A program made the position numbers and the translations under genes. DNA of 64,000 nucleotides from Triticum aestivum (Eukaryota; Streptophyta; Magnoliopsida; Poales; Poaceae). The stretch's first letter is position 1. Each line of letters opens with the position of its first letter. Below the pieces are notes generated by a model, which was not told the origin of the DNA, did not search any database, and was given only the letters and a program-made list of their open reading frames with translations. The stretch covers positions 522,603,184-522,667,183 of the forward strand of contig NC_057795.1 of NCBI RefSeq assembly GCF_018294505.1, in the 5' to 3' direction. Shown here in pieces: positions 1 to 10,990 of this stretch.

Positions 1-856
1 ATTAATTGCTCCTTCTAACATAACATTATATATATAACGAGCCCAGCTAATTCGTGTATTTCAAGGAAGTGCAAATGGGCTGGGATTTCTTAGAAAATAT
101 AAATGGGCCTGATTGACGCAAAACTTATTTGTTCACCCATCCCAGCAAATGGACTGTACATTCTAGAAAACATGGGTTATATATATGCCACATTTTTGCA
201 CGCTGACATGTGGGCCAATAGGTTGAAGCCTACACATGGCATTGTCAACTTGGTCAACAAATGATTGTGACATCCACAGCCATTGGATTTATATCCAATG
301 GCCGGCATGCACCTTCAATCTCTCTTCTTCTTCCTCCAGCATCGCCGGGACCGCTTGGTCCGGCCTCCGGTGGCTAGCAGCTCTGCTTAGCACGCATCAC
401 TTCGAAGCGCTACCCCACCACCGGCAAGGCTATCCCTCCACCCCTCGACACCTCCTGTTATTCTCCACAGACTGCAGCCCCACGCTGCAACAGAACCAGT
501 TATAACCCTTCTCGTCCTCTCAATCTATGACTCCACTGCTGCGTCTTCCCATCTCCGAGTCGTTCCCGTCCAGGGCCTTGCCGTCGTCCATCGCCTCGCT
601 GCGCTCGTTGCGGAGTGGTCAACAAACAAGAGTCATCGGAAGAGGACTGTATGTGGAGAGCCTGACGGTTAGGACCCACGAGGTCCATGGTCACACACAA
701 GGAAAGTTCCTCCTTATTAAGCTAGAAAAAAAATGTTTCCTCCACCTAACAGCTGGGACCCACTAGCTGCATCTTTGCACGGAAGGAAGTGCCTCCTTGT
801 TTTGCAAAAAAAATTATTCATCCCGTTGACAGCTGGGACCCGTCAGATTTGGTGGC
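1..856. mobile_element. CACTA-like transposon, left part (split by element O)
   Basis: This stretch is non-coding and matches the sequence found after element O at 40245-41900. Shared pieces include the 'gacatgtgggcc' block near 206, the run near 530-610 resembling 40460-40520, and the 'agctgggaccca' plus 'aaggaagtgcctcc' motifs near 750-840 that recur at 40700-40950 and 41563-41905. O is inserted at 856/857 with the duplicated target GTGGC at 852-856 and 40245-40249, so the two flanks were once continuous. The left terminus of the transposon lies outside the window. Assignment to CACTA rests on the right terminus at 43562. No gene is seen. Confidence 0.55.
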
Positions 857-1734
857 TGTCAGCGTTCTGGGAACAGGGGTACCCAGACTTGCCTGCCTTC
901 GGCCTGCGGCGTGGCTCAAAGAGTGGCCCAGTACAGCCCATCTTCATCGACACAAGCTCAAGACCCTCGCGAGGGGCCAAGCCTCGCGGGGCGGACGACA
1001 GGAAGCTTCCTCAGGCACGGCCTCGTCAGGCTGGCTTGCGAGGAGGCGGAGAGATCAAGGCGGGGTACCTCACGAGGTGCCCATGACGCCAGCCATGATG
1101 ACCGAAGCCAGGCGGGTGCCGGCCTGCGCAGAGTCCTTGTTTCCTCTTTGGTGCAAACGTGGCAAGTGTAGGCAAGGGTATCAAGCAAAGGCAGCCATTT
1201 TGGTGCAACAAGACCAAGACCAGCAGAACGGCAGGATAGCGGTCATCGTGGAGCCCAAGCCGGCGTCATCATCAGAGCCTTTGGCAGGCGAGGACCAACT
1301 TTAGTCAGGATAAGTGTACTAGATGTTCCCCTTCAAAATGGCCAATTGTTGGCGCCCTTCCAGCTCAATATTTGGGAAGAGGACCCGGGCCTTGCTCTAT
1401 AAATAGGACTAGCCACTCTCAAGAGAGGGGGCAAAAAGAAGAACAGTCGAACCTTAGCCAGAACCACCCACACAAGAACACCCCTCGCGAGGCTGTTCTT
1501 CCTTTGTATTGTTCATCATCAGCCCCTGAGGCAATCCACCACACCACAAACTAGAGTAGGGTATTACACCACAATGGTGGCCCGAACTAGTATAAACCTC
1601 GTGTCCCTTGTGTTGTTCTTCATGTAGTTTAGATCCTTTGCGAGGCGACGAGACGTGAGTAGGTAGGAGTTGTCATCTCCGCGCGCACCCCAGAGTTCGA
1701 ACCTTAAGGGTCTGCCGGAACCCGAAATCCGACA
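857..1734 (+). repeat. Element O 5' LTR
   Basis: This 878-bp LTR matches 39356-40244. It has a TATA box, TATAAATA, at 1398-1405, so U3 is about 540 bp. It ends ...CCGACA and is followed by the primer site. The palindrome CTCGCGAG occurs at 966-973 and 1494-1501. It shows several small indels and substitutions against the 3' copy, as expected of an insertion older than its nested guests. Confidence 0.88.
1398..1405 (+). promoter_or_regulatory. TATA box of element O LTR
   Basis: TATAAATA sits in the 5' LTR, with an identical copy at 39907-39914 in the 3' LTR. It is the likely promoter for the gag-pol transcript. Its function is inferred from its position only. Confidence 0.65.
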
Positions 1735-1736
1735 TT

Positions 1737-1755
1737 TGGCGCGCCCGGTAGGGGT
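1737..1755 (+). promoter_or_regulatory. Element O primer binding site
   Basis: Two bases after the LTR end the sequence reads TGGCGCGCCCGGTAGGGG, the usual place and form of a gypsy tRNA primer site starting TGG. I did not assign the tRNA. It differs from the primer sites of B, C/D and the LARD, so at least four primer types occur in the window. Confidence 0.6.
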
Positions 1756-1805
1756 GCGCCGGAATCCGCCTTCCGTCTCCTTGTGTTTCGCCGTCCGTCG
1801 CATCC

Positions 1806-3651
1806 ATGTCGGACGCTCGTCGAGCCCGCGCTGAGCGCCGGGCTACTCTCGCCACCCGCGTCGCCCAGACGGCTCCCGTCGGCGGATGCCCCCGCCAATC
1901 CCCATCGCCCGCCGTCAACGCCGCCACCGGCCCGACAGGGAACGAGCAGCAGGCGTCGTCCCTGCATCCTTCGGTGCAGCGAGAAGGCCGCACCGCCACC
2001 CCGTCGTTGACTCTAGCCGGTTCATCGTCCCACACCCGTCGCGCTCCTGTGGACGCGCATGCCGCGCTGCTCCTGGTGCGGGAGCTCCTGCACTACCGTC
2101 CCGTCAACGACCTCTACGACGAGTGGCTCGCACGCATCACCGAGCTCGTCAGCGCCGCTGGGGGCTCCCCCGCACCATCCCTCTCGCTGCACCGCGCCCC
2201 GCCCTGCGCGGGCTACGAAGCTCCGGAGGCGCCTCAGCCGCCTCCCCCTCAAGAAGGTGCCCTGGCCCCAAGGCGCGTGGCCCCTGGATGGGACCCGCTC
2301 CGTCCGGTGCCAGCATAGCAAGAGAAGAGCTGCCAAGAGATCCCTCGTCCCCAAGACGCTGACGTGTGCTCCCCGCACCAGCCCGTCACGACCGCGCTCC
2401 TGCTCCAGTGTGCCAAGACCCCGCGCTACTCCTGGCAGCAGCGTGCGGAGACCTCCAAGATCAAGCTCTTCATCACCAAAGGCCTCCTGTGGCCACTGCA
2501 GGTTGCCGTGCCTTCACCGCCGAGCTGCACAGCGTGGCCTGGCCGGGCAAGTTCAAGGCAAATCTGCCCCCACGCTATGACGGCATGGCTGACCCTGCGG
2601 AGTTCCTCCAGCTCTACGAGCTAGGCATCGAAGCCGCCAACGGGGACGAGAAGGTCATGGCGAACTGGTTTCCCATGGTGCTCAAGGACGGTTCCCGCAC
2701 CTGGCTCCTGAACCTGGATCCCGGCACGATTTCCTCCTAGGATGAGATGCGCACTCGCTTCATCGCCAACTTCCAAGGCACCCGCGACCGGCCCCCGGCC
2801 ATGAGCGACCTGCGCCGCATCAAGCAGCAGCCAGGAGAGACCCTGCAAAAGTTCATCTAGCGCTTCAACAACGCTCGCCTCAAGATCCCCAGGGTGACTG
2901 AGGAGGCCATCATTTCGGCCTTCTCCGACGGCGTGTGTGACATCAAGATGAAAGAGGAGCTAGCAATCCATGAAGACCTGTGCACATCCCTGGAGCTGTT
3001 CAATTTGGCGACCAAGTGCGCCAGGGCTAAGGAAGGGCGGCTTTCCCTCCTTGAGCTTCCGGTTGCCGACCCGGAAGAGAAGAAGCCTAAGGTCAAGGAC
3101 GTGAAGCGCAAGGGGGGTGTTGTGTTGGCAGCACAGCCGGACACCAAGCGAGGCAGGGATCAACCTGAGTCATCCAAGGGTAGCCGGTACTTGTGTACCA
3201 TGACCTCCACACCCGCAACACCAACGAATGCCAAGAGCTCAGGGTTGTCCGGGATGTGCATGCCGGCCGACGCCCAGATCGCAACGACCGGGGCTATGGC
3301 AAAGGAGGAAGAGGTGGAGGACGATGGGACGACCGTGACCTTCGCCAAGGGTGGCGTGATCGGCCTCGCGAGGACCGCTGGCAGGACCAGCCTCGCGAGG
3401 GAGGTTGGAGGGATCAGCCTCGCGAGGATCGCCCACAAGGCAACATAGGCCTCCCTCCTATACCACCACAGCCGAGGAGGAATGAAGACCATCATCAGGA
3501 CGAGGGTACTGGGGGCTTCCAGGGGCCGCGTGCGATCGCTTGTATCTTGGGCGGTGCCCAGGCCCTAGCCTCTCAGCGCATCTTCAAACAATTTGCTCAT
3601 GAGGTGAATGCAGTCCTCCCCAAGCTTGAGGCCACACGCCCTCTTAGGTAG
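1806..3651 (+). pseudogene. gag: Element O gag, broken
   Basis: The first ATG after the primer site opens an Arg/Ala-rich N-terminus (1806-2318). The capsid-like gag domain lies around 2570-3150, with the motif RYDGMADPAEFLQLYELG and then IANFQGTRDRP and RIKQQPGETLQ. This is the Retrotrans_gag family, which forms the virus-like particle. The frame is closed by TAG codons near 2738 and 2858, and it shifts between 2300 and 2400 and again near 3190. The shift near 3190 falls in a degenerate zinc-knuckle-like motif (YHDLHTRNTNEC). After it comes a basic tail (about 3355-3440) built from repeats of Arg, Asp, Trp, Gln and 'QPRE', encoded by three copies of CCTCGCGAGG. Gag is clearly inactive in this copy. 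Confidence 0.8.
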
Positions 3652-3720
3652 GCAGCATGCACCATCACGTTCAGCTCAGCAGATCAGCTCAAGTGCGCAG
3701 CCACAGCCGGAGTCCACCCG

Positions 3721-4005
3721 ATGCTTTGTTCCCCAATCATCAGCAATGTGCAAGTCACCAGGACCCTCATCGATGGCGGAGCAGGACTCAATGTCCTGTC
3801 CGTCGAAACGTTCAACAATCTCCAAGTGCCATACAATCAGCTTCAGCCAACCAAGCCTTTCTCAGGAGTCACTGATGGTTCCACTGTTCTGATAGGGCAA
3901 GTCCGCCTACCTGTCACCTTCGGGAAACGCGACAACTACCGCACCGAGCTCATTGACTTCGACGTCGCCCACATCAGCCTGCCGTACAATGCCATCCTCG
4001 GGTAC
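3721..4005 (+). pseudogene. Element O aspartic protease, 5' part (interrupted by LARD)
   Basis: The frame encodes a retropepsin-like protease: TLIDGGAGLNVLSVETFNNL carries the active-site aspartate in the D-G-G form common in this plant gypsy group. It is followed by VTDGSTVLIGQVRLPVTFG and ISLPYNAILGY. The reading frame stops mid-domain at 4005 because the LARD is inserted there. It resumes without a shift at 15503 (YPALAKFMAVTHHGYNVLNMPG). The protein would mature the gag-pol polyprotein. The gene is inactivated by an 11.5-kb insertion. Confidence 0.82.
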
Positions 4006-7000
4006 TGTCCGCCCAATATGCGACCCTATCCTAAAGGAACTCGAAGGTCCCACCAAGGATAGAAGCGCATCTTGAAGACGCTTTTGCAAGGTGGATATCA
4101 TTACATCAAACCATTACATAGTAGTTGGGGATACATACAAGAGGCATACAATGCCACACGAATACAACATCACAATACATTAAAGCATCATCCGAGTACG
4201 GATTAAACACAAAAAGAAGAAGCAGAACAAGATAACATCGCTCTCGTGTCATGATCATCACATAACCTGTACTTGCAACTGTTGTTGTAGTAATCTGTGA
4301 GCCACGAGGACTCAGCAATCCCATTACCATGGGTATCAAGACTAACAAAGCTTAATGGGTAAGGAAGGGTAAAGTGGTGAGGTTGCAGCAGCGACTAAGC
4401 ATATATGGTGGCTAACATACGCAAATAAGAGCGAGGAGAGAGCAAACAGAACGGTCTGAAGCTAGCAATGATCAAGAGATGATCCTGAACTCCTACTTTC
4501 GTACAACATAACCCAAAACCGTGTTCACTTCCCGGACTCTGCCGAAAAGAGACCATCATGGATACACACGCGGTTGATGCGTTTTAATTCGAATTAGGTG
4601 TCAAGTTATCTACAACCGGACGTTAAGAAATTCCCATTTGCCACATAACCATGGGCACGGCTCTCAAAAGTTTATACCCTGCAGGGGTGTCCCAACTTAG
4701 CCCATTATAAGCTCTCACGGCCAACGAAGGATATTCCTCTCCCAGGAAGACCCGATCAGTCTCGGAAACCCGGTTTACAAGACATTTCAACAATAGTAAA
4801 ACAAGTCCAGCAAAGCAGCCCGATGCACCGACAATCCCGATAGGAGCTGCACATATCTCATTCTCAGGGCAACACCGGATGAGACAGGCTACGAGTAAAA
4901 CCAGACTTTGAGTTTCCCCGAGGTGGCCCACAGGCGGCTCAGTTCGGACCAGCACTTAGAGAAGCACTGGCCTGGGAGGGGGGGGCTAAAATAAAGATGA
5001 CCCTCGGGTTGGCCGACCCAAGGGAAGGGTATAGGTGGTGGGGAGGCAAATGGTAAAACCAAGGTTGGGCCTTGCTGGAGGAGTTTTATTCAAAGCAAAC
5101 TGTCAAGGGGATCCCATAAATCACCCAACCGCGTAAGGAACGCAAAATCCGGGAACATAACACCGATATGACGGAAACTAGGGTGGAAAGAGTGGAACAA
5201 AACACCAGGCATAAGGCCGAGTCTTCCGCCCTTTACCAAGTATATAGATGCATTAATTAAATAAGAGATATTGTGATATCCCAACATAATCCTGTCCACC
5301 ATGGAGCAATCTTCAACTTCACCTACAACTAACAACGCTATCAGAGGGGCTGAGCAAAGCAGTAACATAGCCAAACAACAGTTTGCTAGGAAGGGTGAAA
5401 AAGGTTAGAGGCTGACATGGCAAATTGGGAGGCTTGAAGAACAAGATAGGTAGCGCAACATAGCGATAGAACGAAGCAACTAGCATAGCAATGATAGTAA
5501 TGAGATCCAAGGTGATGGTCATCTTGCCTAAAATCCCGCAAGGAAGAAGAACGATTCCATGAAGAATATGAAGCCATGAAGACGAACCAAGCGTAGACGA
5601 ATGAATCCTCACGATCACAACGAAACAGGAACTAACAAGAAGGAGCACAACCGGAAAGAAGCAAACAGCAAGGTAAACACACAACACATAAACATGACAT
5701 GATGCACAACCAAAAATGATGCATGACAAGGCTAGATGAGGCTACTCATGACAAGAGATGATGCAAACAAGAACAACACATCAAGGCAAGTTTAAATGAG
5801 GCCGGAAACATCATATAACAATTCCGATAGTCCTCATATGCAAATTTAGAAATTTGTCCACATCTGAATAAACCTTATGTTCAAGTTGTTAAACAGAAAG
5901 TTAATATTCACCAAGATGATCTACACGAGATTCTAGTCAAGTTACATATAAAGTTCATTTAATTCGGAGCTACGGCCTAGAAGATATGAACAAAGCAAGT
6001 TAAACATGGCATTGATGCAAAATGCATACAAACATCAAGCAAACACTCTCAAAACATGGATGCAACATGATAATATGAAACTACATGCAATTCTAAGCAA
6101 GTTTCATATAGAGAACACTCAAAACGAAGCAACGGTTCAACACACACACATGAAACAAGTTTAAAGGACAAGCTGGCCAAAACAGCAACTAGGCATATTG
6201 CAAGCATCACAACATTATTCTACAGCACCTGAACATGAAAACAAAAGACATGAACATGATTTACAGGTAAAGCATGACAAAACAAGAACACTGAGCTATC
6301 TCCAGAAATCACTAGAACATGCTCCAAAGGACATGGCAAGATTGCAAATAATAACAGTTTCAGACTTAGCAGAAATAACATCAGGTTGCAATGTTTAGAG
6401 CTATCAAACAACATGTTACAGCAAGATATCATGGCAAACAAAGGCATGGCATGCTAGTAATAAATATAAAGAACAAATCTCCCTTACTGCACTAAATCCA
6501 AATATCAATAGAAAAGATGGTAGCATCCAAGCAAACATGGAAAATGATATGAGAGATTCAGACATGGCAGGAACAACAATAAGTAGGCATGTTGGTGAGC
6601 TTGTACCACTCACCAGAGAGCAATACATGGCATGCCAAGGTGACCAACAGTAAGAATACACATTTATGAAGCTAATCATGGCAAGAGCAAGTTCATAGGG
6701 TGCACGGATCACTTGCAAAGCTCATGGAAAAACTGAACTTAATGTTAATAGGCTGACAACAACATTATTTAGCAACTTGAGAGAAAGATAACAACAAGCT
6801 ATAGCAGGCTATAAATGCAACCAGGGCATGAATGGATAGAGAATGACATGTAGAACAAAACATCCTTAGTGAACATCTCCAGATTATGCATAGAATGACT
6901 TGTAGCAGCAGGTTTACATAGCATCATGATATAACAGTTTCAGCCTAGCAAAACAGTAACAACAAGTACCCTATTTCACGAGCTAGATGCACTCACTACA

Positions 7001-8482
7001 ATACTCACACAAATACGTGTATAGCACCAATTTAAATATGGCATGATGTAGCTAAAAACTCATGTAGACATCTGTCTCATAGGATGCACACACAAAATGC
7101 AACGAAAAAGACAAATCACCAAGTTCTGTTAACACACAGCAGTTAACATCATATAGCACTCTTGCAACAATGATTAGGGCATCAAGATGAACTCAAACAA
7201 ACATGGCACAATGTAATGAAATGTAGAGCATCTCACAATGAACATTTCGATATATCACAAGCACGAAACGGAGCAGTATGCATGAAGTTATGGCAGGTCA
7301 AAGTAGCACAAATGAGATGAAATATTTCGGAGACTTAGCAGAAAATCACCTCGCGAAAAAAAACTGGCAGCTCGGGGTTGGCTGCTTCCCTCGTACAGAA
7401 CGGAGGGCACGGAAGTCAACGCCGACCGGGAGGGGGCGTGGGACTCCGGCGAGCGCCGGGAAGGCCCTGAATGGGTAGATCAGGCACGGGGCAACCCATT
7501 CCCGGCGTTGAGGCGGCTTGGGGCGGCACGAGCGCGGAGATCGGGGCGGCCATGGAAGCTCCTGTGAAGGTGAGAGGGAGAGATGCGTGAGGGAGAGAGA
7601 GAACGAGAGAGAGAGAGAGAGCAGAAGGGAGGAGAGATGGCTGACGGGGCTGGCCTGGACGGTCGACGGCAGGAGGGACTCCGGCGGTCGCCGGCTGGAG
7701 CGATGGGAGACGAGCGGCGCGAGGCTCTGGATCGGGCTCCTCCCGATCTCGAGATCGGGCCAGCGGGCACGGAGGTGCGAGGGCGCATGGGGCGGCGTGG
7801 TGCGGGCTCGGCGGCGGCGGGGTGAACGGGCCGCGCGGGCCCACTGCGGGCTTTGGCAAGCCGCGGAGGTGGGAGGAGCGAGGAGGACAGGTGGCGGCTT
7901 GGGATTGGTCCAGGCGCGGTGGCGGACGCGTCCGGTGGCGAGAGAAGGAAGAAGCTAGGGTTTCATCCGCGAGTTTGGACGAGGAGCACATATTTATAGA
8001 TTCTGGGAGCTAGGTGAGTCGAAATGAGGAGCGGTTTTCGCCCACACGATCATGATCGAACGACCGAGAGCATGGAGGGGGTTAGGATGGGCTAGTGGGC
8101 TGTGGTGAAGGGGTGCTGGGCTGCAAAGAGAAGGGGCTTTTGCGGCTACCCGGATAACCATTGGAGTATCAAACGGACTCCAAATAGCACGAAACTTGAC
8201 AGGCGGTCTACCGGTGGTATACCAAGGCCGCTTGGCAAACCTCGGTCCCTTCCGAGAATGTTTAACACCCGCTCCCAACAAGAGACAACAGGGGGACGTC
8301 GGAGGACATAGGAGTGTCGGATTGCAAAACGGACAACAGGGAAAATGCTCGGATGCATGAGACGAACACGTATGCAATGCAATGCACATGATGACACGAC
8401 AAAGTGCAACACACAAGCAAATGACATGGCAACTACGGCGAATAACTGAAGTACACCTGGCGCATCGAATCCGGGCGTTACA
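4006..8482 (-). repeat. LARD 3' LTR (minus orientation)
   Basis: This 4477-bp copy matches 10991-15502 almost throughout. It lacks about 60 bp near 4210 that are present in the other copy at roughly 11205-11265. The putative TATA box (minus strand TATAAATA) lies at 7991-7998, about 480 bp from the element's U3 edge, so nearly 4 kb of each LTR would be transcribed leader or tail. A GC-rich block with GA microsatellites at 7580-7625 lies next to it. Short open frames inside are not conserved in both copies and are not taken as genes. Confidence 0.85.
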
Positions 8483-8483
8483 A

Positions 8484-8500
8484 CACTCCTCCACTAACAA
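8484..8500 (-). promoter_or_regulatory. LARD polypurine tract
   Basis: On the minus strand the bases just before the 3' LTR read AGTGGAGGAGTGT, a purine-rich run in the position where plus-strand DNA synthesis starts in LTR elements. It is assigned by position. Confidence 0.5.
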
Positions 8501-10974
8501 GAGATCTCGTCCCGAGATCTTAGGACCGAGACGGAATGGAAAAAGGTATGAGGTGAAACGAGAAATGTAAGAGAGAAGATGAACAAAGACGAGGGCACTC
8601 AGGTAGAAAGGGAAAAGGCGAATATGATGAGAATCAAATGCTCATGGAAACAAGATAGACTCTGAAACCACTCCGGTTAGAACTAGATAAGAAACGAATA
8701 AGACTAAAAAGGATTTAGGCAGCACTCTGGCTAAAAATGGAAAGAAAAGAACATGAACTTCACCCAATGAGATGGCACTTGATGAGATGAACAACGCAAA
8801 GCCTCCAAAAGAATTGAAATAGAATGAAAAGAACTTAGAAGGAAGGATTGAATGGAGTTGTTGAGAAAATCAACAACGAAAGAATAAGCTTGATGTGGTC
8901 TTATGGTAACATCTCAAGATCGTAAGGTGATAACCGGCCACAAACGGAAATGATTGGATAGCTGAGAAGAACGAAGAAATGCAAAACTCCACTTCAAAAG
9001 AAAACAGAGAATTAATTGCACTTCGAGATGCGAGAAGAAAAGATACTTGAACTCCTCCAACAAAATTCTTGATGAACACTTGAAGAATGAATTAAATCAA
9101 GAAGAACCACCCTGAAGAATTCCGGTGACAAAAGGATGATGAGATAGGAATGAAGGAAGAAAGAATAAGATGAGCCTTGCGATGATTTAGATGGAGGTTT
9201 CGACGACATGGCCGAGGAAATTTGAACTCCGGAAAAGAAAAGATGAAAACACTTGGAACTAGAATTTATTCCTCACGAAGAAACTCCGTAGGAAGGGATT
9301 AATAACTTTGAGGAAATGAGAATAAGATTTATTGTATGCTTATCCTTCATCAAATTAAATTGATGAGAAGCAATGGATTTTGCATACTACTTATTCTTCT
9401 TGAAAAGGATTAAGGGGGGTATAGCACAAAACTTGAGAAAGTCTTCATGAACCACCGGTAGGATTTGAAAGAACGAATGGATTAAAATGATAATCAAGGA
9501 AAAAGAATCTTGAACGAACCACTGTAAGAATTCGAAAATGACTGATGCAAGAGAATGAATCACCGGGAAGAATTAGAAAAACCAATATGCTAGAGGGGAT
9601 TTAGGTACAAGAGAACAAAGAGATCATGCGCTGATAAATGAACAATTGAACGAAGCACCGGGATAATTGGATAATGGTAGCTGAAATGTGAGGACGAAGA
9701 ATTCTTCTGGAATGATGGCCTCCGGTGAAAATAAATGGAAAAACAACTCCTGACATAGTCCGAATGGCTAAGAAAAGAATATCTGACAAATGGAATAATT
9801 CGCGAGGATAACATGAAGCTAGAACCACGAAACTTCAATAGGACAGAGAATATTATGAGGAAAAACTCTTCTTCTATCTTCAAAAGACGACGAGAAACAC
9901 CACCAAAATTACTGAGATACTCTGGGAGAATGAAAAGTGAAGAGGTTGAGCCAACAATGAAAATGATTTGAAATTGATCTTGGAAAGGCATCTGACTGAT
10001 GGGATCCATTCTTACGTCACACTTGAAAAGAATTGAGAATAACTCCGGGAGAATTAGAAGAGTCAGGTAAGATCCTGGGAAAAGACCTCTGGGTTAGGGC
10101 CCACTAAAAGAAAACACCGTTGGAAAGGGTTGTTGAAGAGGTAGATGATGCACCGGAACAATGGAAATATTTGAATGAGGTGATAACCTCGAATTAATTG
10201 GAACACAGACAAAACTCCTGAGATGTCTTCCGAACTCCGGAATGATAAACTGGCGAGAGGCGAATGAGCAGGGAAAACACTTGAGCCGAGGAAAAGAATA
10301 TAATCACTACCGAAAATTAGAATTGAATCCACCGGAAAAGAAAAAGAGATGATGAATGTCAAACGAGACGAGAATTCACCGGTTGAGATAATTTACGAAA
10401 GACTGAGGAGGTTCCACACGAATGAAATTGATTCTCGAAAGAGGCTCAGGCTCTGGGAAGAAGAGGGTGGGAGGGCGGGAAAAATGCATCTTGGAAGGGG
10501 GAACTGACGAATATCTTGAAGAGAAAACACGGGTTGAAAGAAGGCAAAGGCTTTACACGAGTAGAATGGATACTCGATTACGGACTCTAGCTCCGAGAAG
10601 AGAAAAAAGGGGTGGGCGGGTGGGAAAAGAAAACAACTGAGGACGGAAAGACAACTCCGTTGAGAAAGAACTGAGGATTGATCTTGCAAAGATGAAGAGG
10701 CTCGAGTCAACTTGACGAGAAATGCACCGGATGAAAAGAGCTGAGGAACAACGATTGAAAAACTAACTGCGTGATCCTAAAGAAAAAAATTTGAAGGGGG
10801 AGAGGAGTAATTCAAAACACCTACGTAAAGATTCCTCACCAGAGCGACGAAGGAGCTGAGTAGTAAAAAGAATTCCTACTCTCTAATATAACTAGACTCA
10901 GAAAAAGTTTTCTTCTAGACTCAACAACTGCCAAACTACACGATCAATCAAGGGGGGCTCCTATGGTCGGTCGA

Positions 10975-10987
10975 GGCTCTGATACCA
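10975..10987 (-). promoter_or_regulatory. LARD primer binding site (initiator-Met tRNA)
   Basis: On the minus strand this reads TGGTATCAGAGCC, three bases inside the 5' LTR. It is the classic complement to the 3' end of plant initiator methionine tRNA. It fixes the element's orientation as minus. Confidence 0.85.
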
Positions 10988-10990
10988 ACT

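Larger units (their letters stand above)
8483..10990 (-). repeat. LARD internal domain with loose periodic CNCCGG...GAA repeat
   Basis: This 2.5-kb interior has no long conserved frame. The plus strand is strongly purine-rich. A degenerate unit of the form (A)C(A/T)CCGG followed by a GAA-rich run recurs at irregular spacings of about 30-100 bases. Examples start near 8671, 9118, 9227, 9282, 9453, 9560, 9652, 9719, 10043, 10152, 10230, 10330, 10377, 10650 and 10723. Read on the transcribed minus strand this gives repeated pyrimidine runs broken by CCGG. The role is unknown. It could be a packaging or dimerisation signal array or a decayed tandem repeat. Confidence 0.5.

Noticed and set aside
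7416..7991. Pro/Ser-rich open frame in the LARD LTR
   Set aside because: It lies in a GC-rich, GA-microsatellite region. The other LTR copy (14431-14980) breaks into different frames, so it is not conserved as protein.
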